Shown in pieces: positions 24,777-32,445 of a DNA stretch of 64,000 nucleotides. A model generated the notes under the pieces. It was not told where the DNA came from and searched no databases. It saw nothing but the letters and a program-made list of their open reading frames with translations. A program made the position numbers and the translations under genes. Within the stretch, counting starts at the first letter, position 1. The number at the start of each line of letters is the position of its first letter. Source of the stretch: Micromonospora sp. DSM 45708 (GTDB lineage: Bacteria > Actinomycetota > Actinomycetes > Mycobacteriales > Micromonosporaceae); contig NZ_CP154796.1 in assembly GCF_039566955.1 (NCBI RefSeq), forward strand, positions 5,952,001 to 6,016,000, given 5' to 3'.

Positions 24777-26171
24777 TCAGGCAGCGGTGCAGCTCGCCGC
24801 CGCACCGGGGCCGGTGCCGGTGCCCTGGAAGCCGAAGTTGGTCGACTGCCCGGCACCGACGTGCCCGTTGTAGCTCACGTTGGTGAACCGGATGGTGCCG
24901 CTGGTGCCGCTGGCCTGGGCGCTCCAGACGCCGGTGGTCGCGGCGCCGCCGGGCAGCGTGATGGTCACGGTCCAGCCGTTGAGGTCCGCCGAGCCGGCGG
25001 TGACCGTCACGCTCGCGGTGAACCCGCCGGACCACTGGTTGAGCGACACCGACGCGGAGCAGCCGTTGCCCGTCGGCGGCGGCGTGGTGGTGGGCGGCGC
25101 GGTGGTCGGCGGCGCGGTGGTCGGCGGCGCCGTGGTCGGGGGCGCGGTGGTCGGGGGCGCGGTCGTCGGGGGCGCGGTGGTGGGCGGGTTCGGGACGCCG
25201 TTGGCCAGGCTGAAGGCCAGGTCGGGCTGGAACGAACCGGCCGTGTAGCGACAGCCGTCCGCCTCACCCGGCGGCTTCACCCAGAGGTACGCGTCGATGT
25301 TGGCGTCGCCGGTGGCGGTGGTCGGGTACATCCCGATGCGCCGGTCGGTGTTGTCGTCCGCGCACCAGTCCCCACTGGCGCCGCCGTTACGGCTGGTGTC
25401 GATGATCTGGCGCTTGCCGGAGATGCCCATGCCGTTGAGGGCGGAGATGACGGCCCGGCCGAAGTTCGCCTCGCCGGAGGTGGGGTTGAAGTTCGACACG
25501 TTGGTGAAGAAGCCGTCGGCGTACTGCACGCCGGCCGCCCGGAGCCGGTTGGCGGTCTCACCCGCGCTGTTCCAGGTGGAGTGACCGCCGTCGAGGTACA
25601 CCTTGGCGTTGGGGTTGGCCGACTTGATGGTCCGGGTGGCCGTCGAGATCGCCTGGTTGCGGGCGCTGAGCTCGCCGCTGTTCAGGCACGTCTGGAGCGC
25701 CAGCGAGTCGGTCTCCAGGATGATCAGGACGGTCTGGTTGCCCAGCCCGCGGGCGAAGTTGGACACCCACGTCTGGTACTGGTTGAGGTCCGGTGCCCCG
25801 CCCGCGCTGGCCCCGCCGCAGTCCCGGTTGGTGATCTCGTAGACCGAGAGCACCGGGATCTGCTGCGCCGCGTTGGCGGCGCCGACGAACCCGGAGACCT
25901 CGGACTGGATGGTCGACGGGTTGAAGTTGGCGAACCAGCGGGCCTGCGGTTGACTCGCGATCTTGTCGCGGATGACGGCGGCCCGTGAGTCGCCGGGGTT
26001 GGCGGCGACCCAGCGGACGACCGCCGAACTCGGGTCGCGGTAGAGCGAGCCGGACACCGTGCCGGCGGACGCGTCGCCGATGGTGAGGCTGACACCGGCG
26101 GCGGTGACGGCCGCGACGGCCGCCACGCCGAGGGCCGCGGATCTGCGGCGCAGCGGGGAGAGGATAGCCAC
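24777..26171 (-). CDS. Secreted GH6 cellulase with PT-rich linker and C-terminal CBM2
   Basis: A 464-residue secreted beta-1,4-glucanase or cellobiohydrolase. A signal peptide (RRRS, hydrophobic core, cleavage near DASA) occupies about 1-34. The GH6 domain follows (about 38-325) with YEITNRDCGG (signature 1) and LIILETDSLA (signature 2, general acid Asp). Both signatures carry Thr where the family usually has Pro. A linker of seven PPTTA units (~330-370) leads to a CBM2 (GCSASVSLNQWSGGFTASV, cysteines near both ends, surface Trp residues). GTG at 26171 follows AGGAGG by 9 nt. A TGGGAGCGTTCCCA palindrome upstream suggests CelR/CebR-type control by cello-oligosaccharides. Confidence 0.94.
   Translation of the reverse strand: MAILSPLRRRSAALGVAAVAAVTAAGVSLTIGDASAGTVSGSLYRDPSSAVVRWVAANPGDSRAAVIRDKIASQPQARWFANFNPSTIQSEVSGFVGAANAAQQIPVLSVYEITNRDCGGASAGGAPDLNQYQTWVSNFARGLGNQTVLIILETDSLALQTCLNSGELSARNQAISTATRTIKSANPNAKVYLDGGHSTWNSAGETANRLRAAGVQYADGFFTNVSNFNPTSGEANFGRAVISALNGMGISGKRQIIDTSRNGGASGDWCADDNTDRRIGMYPTTATGDANIDAYLWVKPPGEADGCRYTAGSFQPDLAFSLANGVPNPPTTAPPTTAPPTTAPPTTAPPTTAPPTTAPPTTTPPPTGNGCSASVSLNQWSGGFTASVTVTAGSADLNGWTVTITLPGGAATTGVWSAQASGTSGTIRFTNVSYNGHVGAGQSTNFGFQGTGTGPGAAASCTAA
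25083..25188 (-). repeat. In-frame 15-bp tandem repeat coding the PPTTA linker
   Basis: About seven units of a 15-bp sequence close to ggcggcgcggtggtc (plus-strand sense) encode PPTTA repeats between the catalytic domain and the cellulose-binding module. Copies differ mainly at one or two positions. Such arrays vary in copy number by slippage. Confidence 0.9.
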
Positions 26172-26211
26172 GACGTGTTTCCTCCTGATCACATTGATGT
26201 ATCTAAGTTCA

Positions 26212-26225
26212 TGGGAGCGTTCCCA
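26212..26225. promoter_or_regulatory. CelR/CebR-type operator palindrome upstream of cellulase
   Basis: TGGGAGCGTTCCCA differs by one base from the known actinobacterial cellulase operator TGGGAGCGCTCCCA and extends to the 18-bp palindrome CATGGGAGCGTTCCCATG (26210-26227). It lies about 40 nt upstream of the cellulase start codon. A LacI-family cellobiose-responsive repressor is the expected ligand; none is encoded in this window. Confidence 0.85.
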
Positions 26226-26272
26226 TGGACGGTAGCGGAGGCGGGCCCCGCTGCCAAGATGCACGGCTGAAC

Positions 26273-26278
26273 TAGCGT
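26273..26278 (+). promoter_or_regulatory. Putative -10 box of a leaderless promoter (MuiA-family gene)
   Basis: TAGCGT inside GAACTAGCGTC ends 7 nt before the GTG at 26286, and no Shine-Dalgarno sequence is present, so the transcript is probably leaderless. The same 11-mer precedes the methyltransferase gene at 43019. Confidence 0.45.
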
Positions 26279-26285
26279 CACCGCC

Positions 26286-27872
26286 GTGGACACCGCAGAG
26301 ATCGAGGCACCCGTCGTCGGCGTCACCGTCTATCCGGACCGGGCCCGGGTCACCCGCCGCGGCAGCGTCCGGCTGCCCGCCGGCGACCATCGGGTACGCG
26401 TCGCGCCGCTCCCGCCCGGCCTGCGGCGCGACTCGGTCCGGGTCGGCGGCCGGGGCGCGGCCACCGTGCTCGGCGTGGACGTGACCGCCTGGCGGCAGGC
26501 CCGCAGCACCGACGCGCAGGTGGCCGGCCTGGAACAGCGACGTCGTGACCTGGCCGACGAGCTGGCCGGGACCGGTGACGCGGACGGCATCGAGGAGCAG
26601 CGCGAGCAGTTCCTCACCCGGCTGGCCGAGCGCGCCGGCGGCACGTACGCCCGGGCGCTGGCCGCCGGCGACGCCACGCCGGCCGACGTGGCCGCCTTCA
26701 CCGAGTCGCTCGCCGGTCAGCTCGCCGACTCCCGGGCCCGACGTCGCGGGCTGACCCGCCGGCGGACCGAGCTGGCGGAGGAACTGGCCGCGGTCGAACG
26801 GGAGCTGGCCGCCGCGGCTGACAAGCGGGCCCCGGACCGGCTGGCCGCCGAGGTGACAGTCGCGGTGGAGGCCGACGACGCCGAGGTCGAGCTGGAACTG
26901 AGCTACCTGGTGGACGGCGCGCGCTGGACGCCCGCCTACGACCTGCGACTGGTCGACGACACCATGACCGTCACCTGGTTCGGGCTGGTCAGCCAGAGCA
27001 CCGGGGAGGACTGGCCGGAGTGCGAGCTGGCGCTCTCCACCGCCCGGCCGGCGGCCACGGCCGGCGTGCCCGAACTCTCACCCTGGTACCTCGACCGGTT
27101 CCGGCCGATGCCGCTGCCCGCGATGTCGGCGGACATGTCGTTCGGGATGCCGGCGCCGCCGGCTCCCGGCGCGGCACCGGCCGGCGGCGGTTCGGCCCGG
27201 TCCGCGGCGCCCCGGCCGCGCCTGCGGGAGAGCGTCGCGGAGGTCGAGCAGGGGGTCAGCGCGGCCACCTACCGGCCGGCCCGGCCGGTGGCGGTGCCGG
27301 CCGACGGCAGCGCGCACCGGGCCACCATCGCGGTGCTGGAGCTGCCGGCCCGGCTGGACCACGTGACAGCGCCGGTGCGCGCCGCCGAGGCCCACCTGCG
27401 GGCGACGGTACGCAACACGTCGGCGCACACGATGCTCCCCGGCCCGGCGTCGGTGTTCCACGGCGCCGACTTCGTCGCCGCCACCCGGCTGCCGATGTGG
27501 GCGCCCGGCGAGGAAACCGAGCTGGCGCTCGGGGTGGACGACCGGCTGCGGGTGGAGCGGAAACTGCACCGGCGCACCGAGACGAAGGCGACGCTCGGGT
27601 CGACCCGGCGGCGGGAGGTGGAGTACCGGATCACCGTCGCCAACCACACGCCCCGACCGGCGACGGTCGAGGTACGCGACCAACTGCCGGTCTCCCGCGA
27701 CGAGGCGGTGGTGGTCCGGGAGACGACGGTGGCGCCGCAGCCGGCGGAGCGTACCGAGCTGGGCGAGCTGACCTGGCGGTTGTCGCTGGCACCGGGCGAC
27801 CGCGGCGAGATCACGCTGGCCTTCCGGGTGGAACTCGCCAAGGGCGTCGAGCTGACCGGCTGGCGGGAGTAG
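26286..27872 (+). CDS. MuiA/DUF4139-family protein
   Basis: A 528-residue protein of the mucoidy-inhibitor A-like family (DUF4140 N-terminal and DUF4139 C-terminal domains). The N-terminal domain starts with the typical VTVYPDRARVTRRG. Residues ~80-180 are rich in Glu, Arg and Leu and form a long coiled coil. The C-terminal part contains the conserved WTPAYDLRL and VSQSTGEDWP motifs, interrupted by a Pro/Ala/Gly-rich insertion around 270-310. There is no signal peptide or membrane span. The molecular function of the family is not established. It is transcribed divergently from the cellulase gene and stands alone. Confidence 0.88.
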   Translation: MDTAEIEAPVVGVTVYPDRARVTRRGSVRLPAGDHRVRVAPLPPGLRRDSVRVGGRGAATVLGVDVTAWRQARSTDAQVAGLEQRRRDLADELAGTGDADGIEEQREQFLTRLAERAGGTYARALAAGDATPADVAAFTESLAGQLADSRARRRGLTRRRTELAEELAAVERELAAAADKRAPDRLAAEVTVAVEADDAEVELELSYLVDGARWTPAYDLRLVDDTMTVTWFGLVSQSTGEDWPECELALSTARPAATAGVPELSPWYLDRFRPMPLPAMSADMSFGMPAPPAPGAAPAGGGSARSAAPRPRLRESVAEVEQGVSAATYRPARPVAVPADGSAHRATIAVLELPARLDHVTAPVRAAEAHLRATVRNTSAHTMLPGPASVFHGADFVAATRLPMWAPGEETELALGVDDRLRVERKLHRRTETKATLGSTRRREVEYRITVANHTPRPATVEVRDQLPVSRDEAVVVRETTVAPQPAERTELGELTWRLSLAPGDRGEITLAFRVELAKGVELTGWRE

Positions 27873-27879
27873 ACGTGCG

Positions 27880-27906
27880 GCGGGGCCCCGCCGAGCGGGG
27901 CCCCGC
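27880..27906. terminator. Bidirectional terminator between convergent genes
   Basis: Two copies of the self-palindromic GCGGGGCCCCGC (27880-27891 and 27895-27906) pair as a 12-bp stem with a 3-nt loop. It lies between the convergent MuiA-family and GlsB-like genes and can serve both. Confidence 0.75.
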
Positions 27907-27914
27907 GAAGCGCG

Positions 27915-28184
27915 TCAGTGGCGGCGACGTCCGTACGCACCCGCGGCGATGTAGACGCCGGCCGCGGCGAAGAGCACCTGGAGCAGCAGTTCGATCCAGT
28001 CGATGCCGGCGGTGTCGTCGACGCCGAACAGGCCGGCCACGAGTGTGCCCAGGATCGCGGCCACCACACCGATGAGCAGGGTGAGCCAGATCGGGATGTT
28101 CTGCTTGCCCGGCACCACCAGGCGGCCCAGCGCGCCGATGATGAGGCCGATGATGATCGCGGTGAGGAAACCGGTAACTTCCAC
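27915..28184 (-). CDS. GlsB/YeaQ/YmgE-family small membrane protein
   Basis: An 89-residue integral membrane protein with three predicted transmembrane segments: GFLTAIIIGLIIGALG, LTLLIGVVAAILGTLV and a third near the C-terminus (LLLQVLFAAAGVYIAAG). The Gly-rich first helix followed by RLVVPGKQNIP is the family hallmark (transglycosylase-associated/stress-response membrane proteins). Function in the cell envelope stress response is inferred from the family. GTG at 28184 is preceded by AGGACG. The frame is open upstream, but homology starts here. Confidence 0.9.
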   Translation of the reverse strand: MEVTGFLTAIIIGLIIGALGRLVVPGKQNIPIWLTLLIGVVAAILGTLVAGLFGVDDTAGIDWIELLLQVLFAAAGVYIAAGAYGRRRH

Positions 28185-28333
28185 GAGAGCCGTCCTGTTC
28201 TTCCGATGGGCTGACGTCTCGTTCGGTGCCCCGCCCGACCCGGCCGCCAAACGCGAGGTGCGTTTCTTCACGGAACTGTCATGGCCCGCCCCGCCCGGGC
28301 CGGCCCAGGTCAACCCCCGAGGTCCCGTGCGCC

Positions 28334-29254
28334 TCAGCGCCGGTGCGCGTCCTCCCGGTCGATCCGCAGTTCCCGTTCCAGCTCGGCGATGACCGTCCGC
28401 AGGTCGTCCAGGCGCTGGCTGATGGCGATCCGGTCCACCTCGTCCGGCACCCCGTCGCCGTCGGAGTCGTAGTCCGGCGCCAGCCCCTCGGTCATCTCCA
28501 GCCGGCGGGCCTCCTCCATCGAGTTGACGATGACGGCGATGAGGATGTTCAGCAGCAGGTTGACCGCGATCATCACGAAGCTGACGTAGTAGAGCAGCGT
28601 CCACGGCGACACGTCGAGGCCCTGTTCGAGCAGGTCGGGCAGTGTCTCCAGGGAGAGCAGCACGAAAAGCGTCACCAGCGAGCGGCCGATGTCGCCGTAC
28701 TGCTCGGGGTAGCGGTCGCCGAAGATGAGCCAGCCGGCCATGCCGTAGACGTAGAGCGTGACGCCGGCCAGCGCCAGGAACGCCGCCACGCCGGGCAGGC
28801 TGCGCCACAGCGCCGTGACGATGGTGCGCAGGCCGGGCGAGAAGCGGACCAGCCGCAGCACCCGGGCCACCCGTACGAAGCGCAGCACGGCCGGGTCGCC
28901 GTGCAGCCACGGTATGAAGATCGCCACGGTCACCAGCAGGTCGAACACGTTCCAGCCGTGCCGGAGGAAGTCCTGCGGCCGGCGCCCGTACGCGAGCACC
29001 CGGATGGTGATCTCCACGACGAAGACCGCCCGGAACACCCACTCGATGCCGCGCAGCACCGCCGCCGTGGTGCCCGGGTGCGGGTACGTCTCGATGCCCA
29101 GCACCACGCCGTTGGCCATGATGAGCACGACGATCGCGACCTCGAACGGCCGGGACGCGACGATCCGGGCGCACCCGGCCGCCAGTCCCCGTTCCGCGCC
29201 GCCGGGACGACGCGCCCCCCGCTGGGCCGGCACGTCGGTCCGCCGGTCAACCAT
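28334..29254 (-). CDS. Voltage-gated cation channel with C-terminal Ca-binding-type loop
   Basis: A 306-residue six-transmembrane ion-transport-family channel resembling NaChBac-type bacterial sodium channels. S1 begins near residue 36 (FEVAIVVLIMANGVV). S4 is the Arg-rich LRFVRVARVLRLVRF. The pore loop between S5 and S6 contains LFVLLSLETLPDLL, corresponding to the TLESW-like selectivity filter with its Glu. After S6 (LLLNILIAVIVNSM) a cytoplasmic tail carries DYDSDGDGVPDEVD, an EF-hand-type DxDxDG calcium-binding loop, and then a predicted coiled coil (ISQRLDDLRTVIAELERELR) that could tetramerise. One subunit of a homotetramer is expected. It stands alone. Confidence 0.9.
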   Translation of the reverse strand: MVDRRTDVPAQRGARRPGGAERGLAAGCARIVASRPFEVAIVVLIMANGVVLGIETYPHPGTTAAVLRGIEWVFRAVFVVEITIRVLAYGRRPQDFLRHGWNVFDLLVTVAIFIPWLHGDPAVLRFVRVARVLRLVRFSPGLRTIVTALWRSLPGVAAFLALAGVTLYVYGMAGWLIFGDRYPEQYGDIGRSLVTLFVLLSLETLPDLLEQGLDVSPWTLLYYVSFVMIAVNLLLNILIAVIVNSMEEARRLEMTEGLAPDYDSDGDGVPDEVDRIAISQRLDDLRTVIAELERELRIDREDAHRR

Positions 29255-29428
29255 TCCGACACCCTATGGGTTAACGTCGGCGGATGATCCCGGCGACCGC
29301 CTTCGCGCAGTGGATCACGCCGGCCCTCCCCCTCTACGGCGACGATCCCGAGCGGGCCGACTTCGCTCCCTGAGGCGCGCGACGCAGCCGACGCCTCCAC
29401 CCGACCCGCACTCCGGGAGCGATGCCCC

Positions 29429-30610
29429 ATGTCCGTCGACACCTCCATCCGGGCGGTGCTGCGTGCCCCGCAGGTCGCCCGCGTCCTGCTGGCCAGCCAG
29501 ATCGGCCGGCTGCCCACCGCCAGCGGCCCGCTGGCGCTGCTGCTCTTCGCCCGCCAGTCGCTGAGCCTGGCCGCCGCCGGCCTGCTGGTCGCCGCGTACA
29601 CGGCGGGGATGGCGGTGGGCACCCCGCTGCTGGCCCGCGCGGTGGACCGCTGGCGGCAGCCGCCGGTGCTCTGGGCGGCGGCCGTCGTCTCCGGCCTCGG
29701 CTTCGGCGCGGTGGCGCTCACCGGCGGGCACCTGGCCGGCGCGGTCACCGGCGCGGCGGTCGCCGGGCTCGGCACCCCACCGTTGGAGGCGTGCCTGCGG
29801 ACGCTCTGGCCGGCGTTGCTGACGCCGGGCACGGTGCCCACCGCGTACACGCTGGACATCGCCGTCCAGGAAGTGATCTTCGTGGTGGGACCGCTGGTCA
29901 CGCTGCTCGCGGTGACCGTCGGTGGGCCGGCCGCCGGGCTGCTCGCCGCCGCCGCGGTGCAGCTCGTCGGCACCGCGATGTACGCGCTGAGTCCCGCCGC
30001 CCGGGCCTGGCGCGGGGTGGCCGCGGTGCGGCACTGGGCCGGGCCGCTGCGCGTACCCCGGTTCGGGGTGATGATGCTCGGCGTGGTCGGCGTCGGCGCG
30101 GCGGTCGGCAGCATCGCGGTGGCGGTGACCGGCTACGCCGAGGCGGCCGGCGACCGGCGGCTCAGCGGGTGGCTGCTGGCCGCGCAGGCGACCGGCGCGC
30201 TGGTCGGCGGCCTGTGCTGGACCCGGGTCCGGCCGGGCGGGCCCGGTCGGCTGCCGCTGCTGGCCGCCGCGCTCACCGTCGGCTTCCTGCCGCTGCTGCT
30301 GGCGCCCGGCCCGGTCCCGATGGCCGGGCTGCTCGCGGTCGGCGGGCTGGCGCTGCCGCCGGTGCTGACCGCCGTCTTCCTCACCGCCGAGCGGCTCGCC
30401 GAACCCGGCACGGTGGCCGAGGCGTTCGCCTGGGTGAGCACCGCGTTCGTGGTGGGCAGCGCGGCCGGTTCCGCGCTCGCCGGTGTGTCGGCCGGCGTCC
30501 GGTACGGGCTGGTGGTCGCGCCCGCCGCCGCGCTGCTCGGCACCGCGCTGCTGTGGACGGTCCCGCGCTCCGACCGGACGGCCGGGCTCACAGCCAGCCG
30601 CGGCGCTTGA
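29429..30610 (+). CDS. Major facilitator superfamily transporter
   Basis: A 393-residue membrane protein with about 12 hydrophobic segments and the MFS arrangement of two halves. RLPTASGPLALLLFARQSLS near the N-terminus and the long Ala/Gly/Leu-rich helices fit the actinobacterial drug-efflux-like group. No substrate can be assigned. ATG at 29429 follows GGGAG; a second ATG 7 nt upstream is in another frame. Its 3' end overlaps the convergent corA gene by 23 nt. Confidence 0.88.
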   Translation: MSVDTSIRAVLRAPQVARVLLASQIGRLPTASGPLALLLFARQSLSLAAAGLLVAAYTAGMAVGTPLLARAVDRWRQPPVLWAAAVVSGLGFGAVALTGGHLAGAVTGAAVAGLGTPPLEACLRTLWPALLTPGTVPTAYTLDIAVQEVIFVVGPLVTLLAVTVGGPAAGLLAAAAVQLVGTAMYALSPAARAWRGVAAVRHWAGPLRVPRFGVMMLGVVGVGAAVGSIAVAVTGYAEAAGDRRLSGWLLAAQATGALVGGLCWTRVRPGGPGRLPLLAAALTVGFLPLLLAPGPVPMAGLLAVGGLALPPVLTAVFLTAERLAEPGTVAEAFAWVSTAFVVGSAAGSALAGVSAGVRYGLVVAPAAALLGTALLWTVPRSDRTAGLTASRGA

Positions 30611-31706
30611 AGAGCAGATAGAGCGCCGCGCAGACGGCGAACATCAGCGCGACCGCGAACAGGTAGCCGTACCGCCAGCCCAGCTCCGGCATGTGGGTGA
30701 AGTTCATCCCGTAGACGGTGCCGATCAGGGTGGGCGCGAACAGGATCGCCGCCCAGGCGGAGACGCGCTTGACCTCCTCGTTCTGCTCGAAGCTGGCCGC
30801 GGTGAGGCTGCGCATCTCCTCGTTCTGCGCCTGCGAGACCAGCGTCGCGTTGACGGTGAGGATGTTCTGGAGCAGGTGCCGGAACCCGTCCACCCGCTCC
30901 ACCACCTGGGTGAGGTGGTCGACCACGTCGCGCAGCCGGCGGCGCAGCTCCTCGTCCGTGCCGTAGCGGTCGAAGCCGTCGGAGAGCGCCTCGACGACGT
31001 TCAGCAGCGGTCTCGCCGCCCGCTGGAACTGGATCACCTCGCGGCTGAGCTGGTAGATGCGGCGGCTGGCGTTCGGGTCGCCGCCGAACACCTCGGTCTC
31101 GATCTCGTCGATGTCGTTCTCCAGGCCGGCGACCACCGGCGCGTAGCCGTCGACCACGCGGTCGAGCACGGCGTAGAGGACCGCCTCGGGGCCGAGCGCG
31201 AGGACGGCCGGGTCCGCCTCCAGCCGCCGCCGGACGGCCGCCAGGTCGGGCGTGCCGCCGTGCCGGACGGTGATCACGAAGCCGGGGCCGAGGAAGAGGT
31301 GCAGCTCCGCGAACTCGACCGCCTCCCGCGCGTCCAGGTACCGGGCGGCGCGCAGCACCACGAACAGGGTGTCGCCGTAGCGCTCCAGCTTCGGCCGCTG
31401 GTGCGCGTTGATCGCGTCCTCGACGGCCAGCTCGGGGAGCTGGAACTCGGCGGCGAGCGAGGCGACCTGCTCCCGGCTCGGCCGGCGCAGCCCGATCCAG
31501 GCCATGCCGCCGTCGAGCTGTTGCAGGCAGCGGAACGTGTCGGCGAGGCCGACCGGCGACGCGCGCCGGACGCCGTCGACGTAGACGCCGCTGTCGACCA
31601 GCCCGGCGGGCCGTTCCGGCTCGGCCGCGCCGGCGTCGACGGCGTGCTCGTCCAGGCGGCGGCCGAACCCCTCCGGCGGCGGCGTCACGAACCGGTTGTC
31701 CGCCAT
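30588..31706 (-). CDS. corA: CorA-family magnesium/cobalt transporter
   Basis: A 372-residue divalent-cation channel subunit (pentamer). A large cytoplasmic alpha/beta domain (~1-300) precedes two C-terminal transmembrane helices. The first is followed by the diagnostic YGMNFTHMPEL, the pore-mouth GMN motif. VYVDGVRRASPVGLADTFRC near residue 45 belongs to the N-terminal domain. ATG at 31706 is preceded by GGGGGAGGGG. Convergent with and slightly overlapping the MFS gene. Confidence 0.93.
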   Translation of the reverse strand: MADNRFVTPPPEGFGRRLDEHAVDAGAAEPERPAGLVDSGVYVDGVRRASPVGLADTFRCLQQLDGGMAWIGLRRPSREQVASLAAEFQLPELAVEDAINAHQRPKLERYGDTLFVVLRAARYLDAREAVEFAELHLFLGPGFVITVRHGGTPDLAAVRRRLEADPAVLALGPEAVLYAVLDRVVDGYAPVVAGLENDIDEIETEVFGGDPNASRRIYQLSREVIQFQRAARPLLNVVEALSDGFDRYGTDEELRRRLRDVVDHLTQVVERVDGFRHLLQNILTVNATLVSQAQNEEMRSLTAASFEQNEEVKRVSAWAAILFAPTLIGTVYGMNFTHMPELGWRYGYLFAVALMFAVCAALYLLFKRRGWL

Positions 31707-31764
31707 GCCCCTCCCCCGCTGCTCGGCCGGCTCGCCGAGTCCCCCGCGAGGACCGGCGCAAACG

Positions 31765-32445
31765 TCAGGGCCGGTAGCGGTAGCCCATGCCGGGCTCGGT
31801 GATCAGGTGCCGGGGCCGGGCCGGGTCGTCCTCCAGCTTGCGGCGGAGCTGGGCCAGGTACTGCCGGAGGTAGGTGGTCTCCTGCTGGTACTCCGGCCCC
31901 CACACGTCGTGCAGGAGCTGGCGCTGGCTGACCAGCTTGCCGGGGTTGCGCAGCAGCTTCTCCAGCACCGCCCACTGGGTGGGGGTCAGTTTGACCTCGG
32001 TGCCGTCGTCCCGGGTGACGGTGCGGTCGGCCAGGTCGACGAGGTGCCGGCCGATGCGCAGCGCGGGAACGCCGGGGGTGACGGGTGCCAGCCGCCGGGT
32101 CACCGCGCGGATCCGGGCGAGCAGCTCGTCCACCCCGAACGGCTTGGTGACGTAGTCGTCGGCGCCCGCGTCCAGCGCGGCGACCTTGTCCTCGCTGCCG
32201 GCCCGGCCGGAGAGCACGATGATCGGCACGGCGGTCCAGCCGCGCAGCCCACGGATGACCTCGGTGCCGTCCAGGTCGGGCAGGCCGAGGTCGAGCACCA
32301 CCAGGTCCGGCGGGTGGCCGGCGGCGGCCTTCAACGCGGCGGCGCCGCTGCCGGCCACGTCGACGTCGTAGCCGCGGGCCCGCAGGTTGATCCGCAGCGC
32401 GCGGACGATCTGCGGTTCGTCGTCGACGACCAGGATGCGCGTCAT
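31765..32445 (-). CDS. kdpE: KdpE response regulator
   Basis: A 226-residue OmpR/PhoB-type regulator. The receiver domain has the acidic pair (VDDEPQ), phosphoacceptor Asp in LVVLDLGLPDLDG near residue 52 and the Lys in DYVTKPFG. The C-terminal winged helix shows LTPTQWAVLEKLLRNPGKLV. It would activate the kdpFABC operon when phosphorylated by KdpD. The ATG overlaps the kdpD stop (ATGA), giving coupled synthesis. Confidence 0.96.
   Translation of the reverse strand: MTRILVVDDEPQIVRALRINLRARGYDVDVAGSGAAALKAAAGHPPDLVVLDLGLPDLDGTEVIRGLRGWTAVPIIVLSGRAGSEDKVAALDAGADDYVTKPFGVDELLARIRAVTRRLAPVTPGVPALRIGRHLVDLADRTVTRDDGTEVKLTPTQWAVLEKLLRNPGKLVSQRQLLHDVWGPEYQQETTYLRQYLAQLRRKLEDDPARPRHLITEPGMGYRYRP

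Noticed and set aside
25083..25188. CRISPR-like or regulatory tandem array
   Set aside because: The repeats are 15 bp, without spacers and in frame, encoding the PPTTA linker of the cellulase.
29284..29373. 29-codon frame starting MIPATAFAQW between the ion channel and MFS genes
   Set aside because: It has no ribosome-binding site or recognisable motif. It may be a remnant, but evidence is too thin to list it as a gene.
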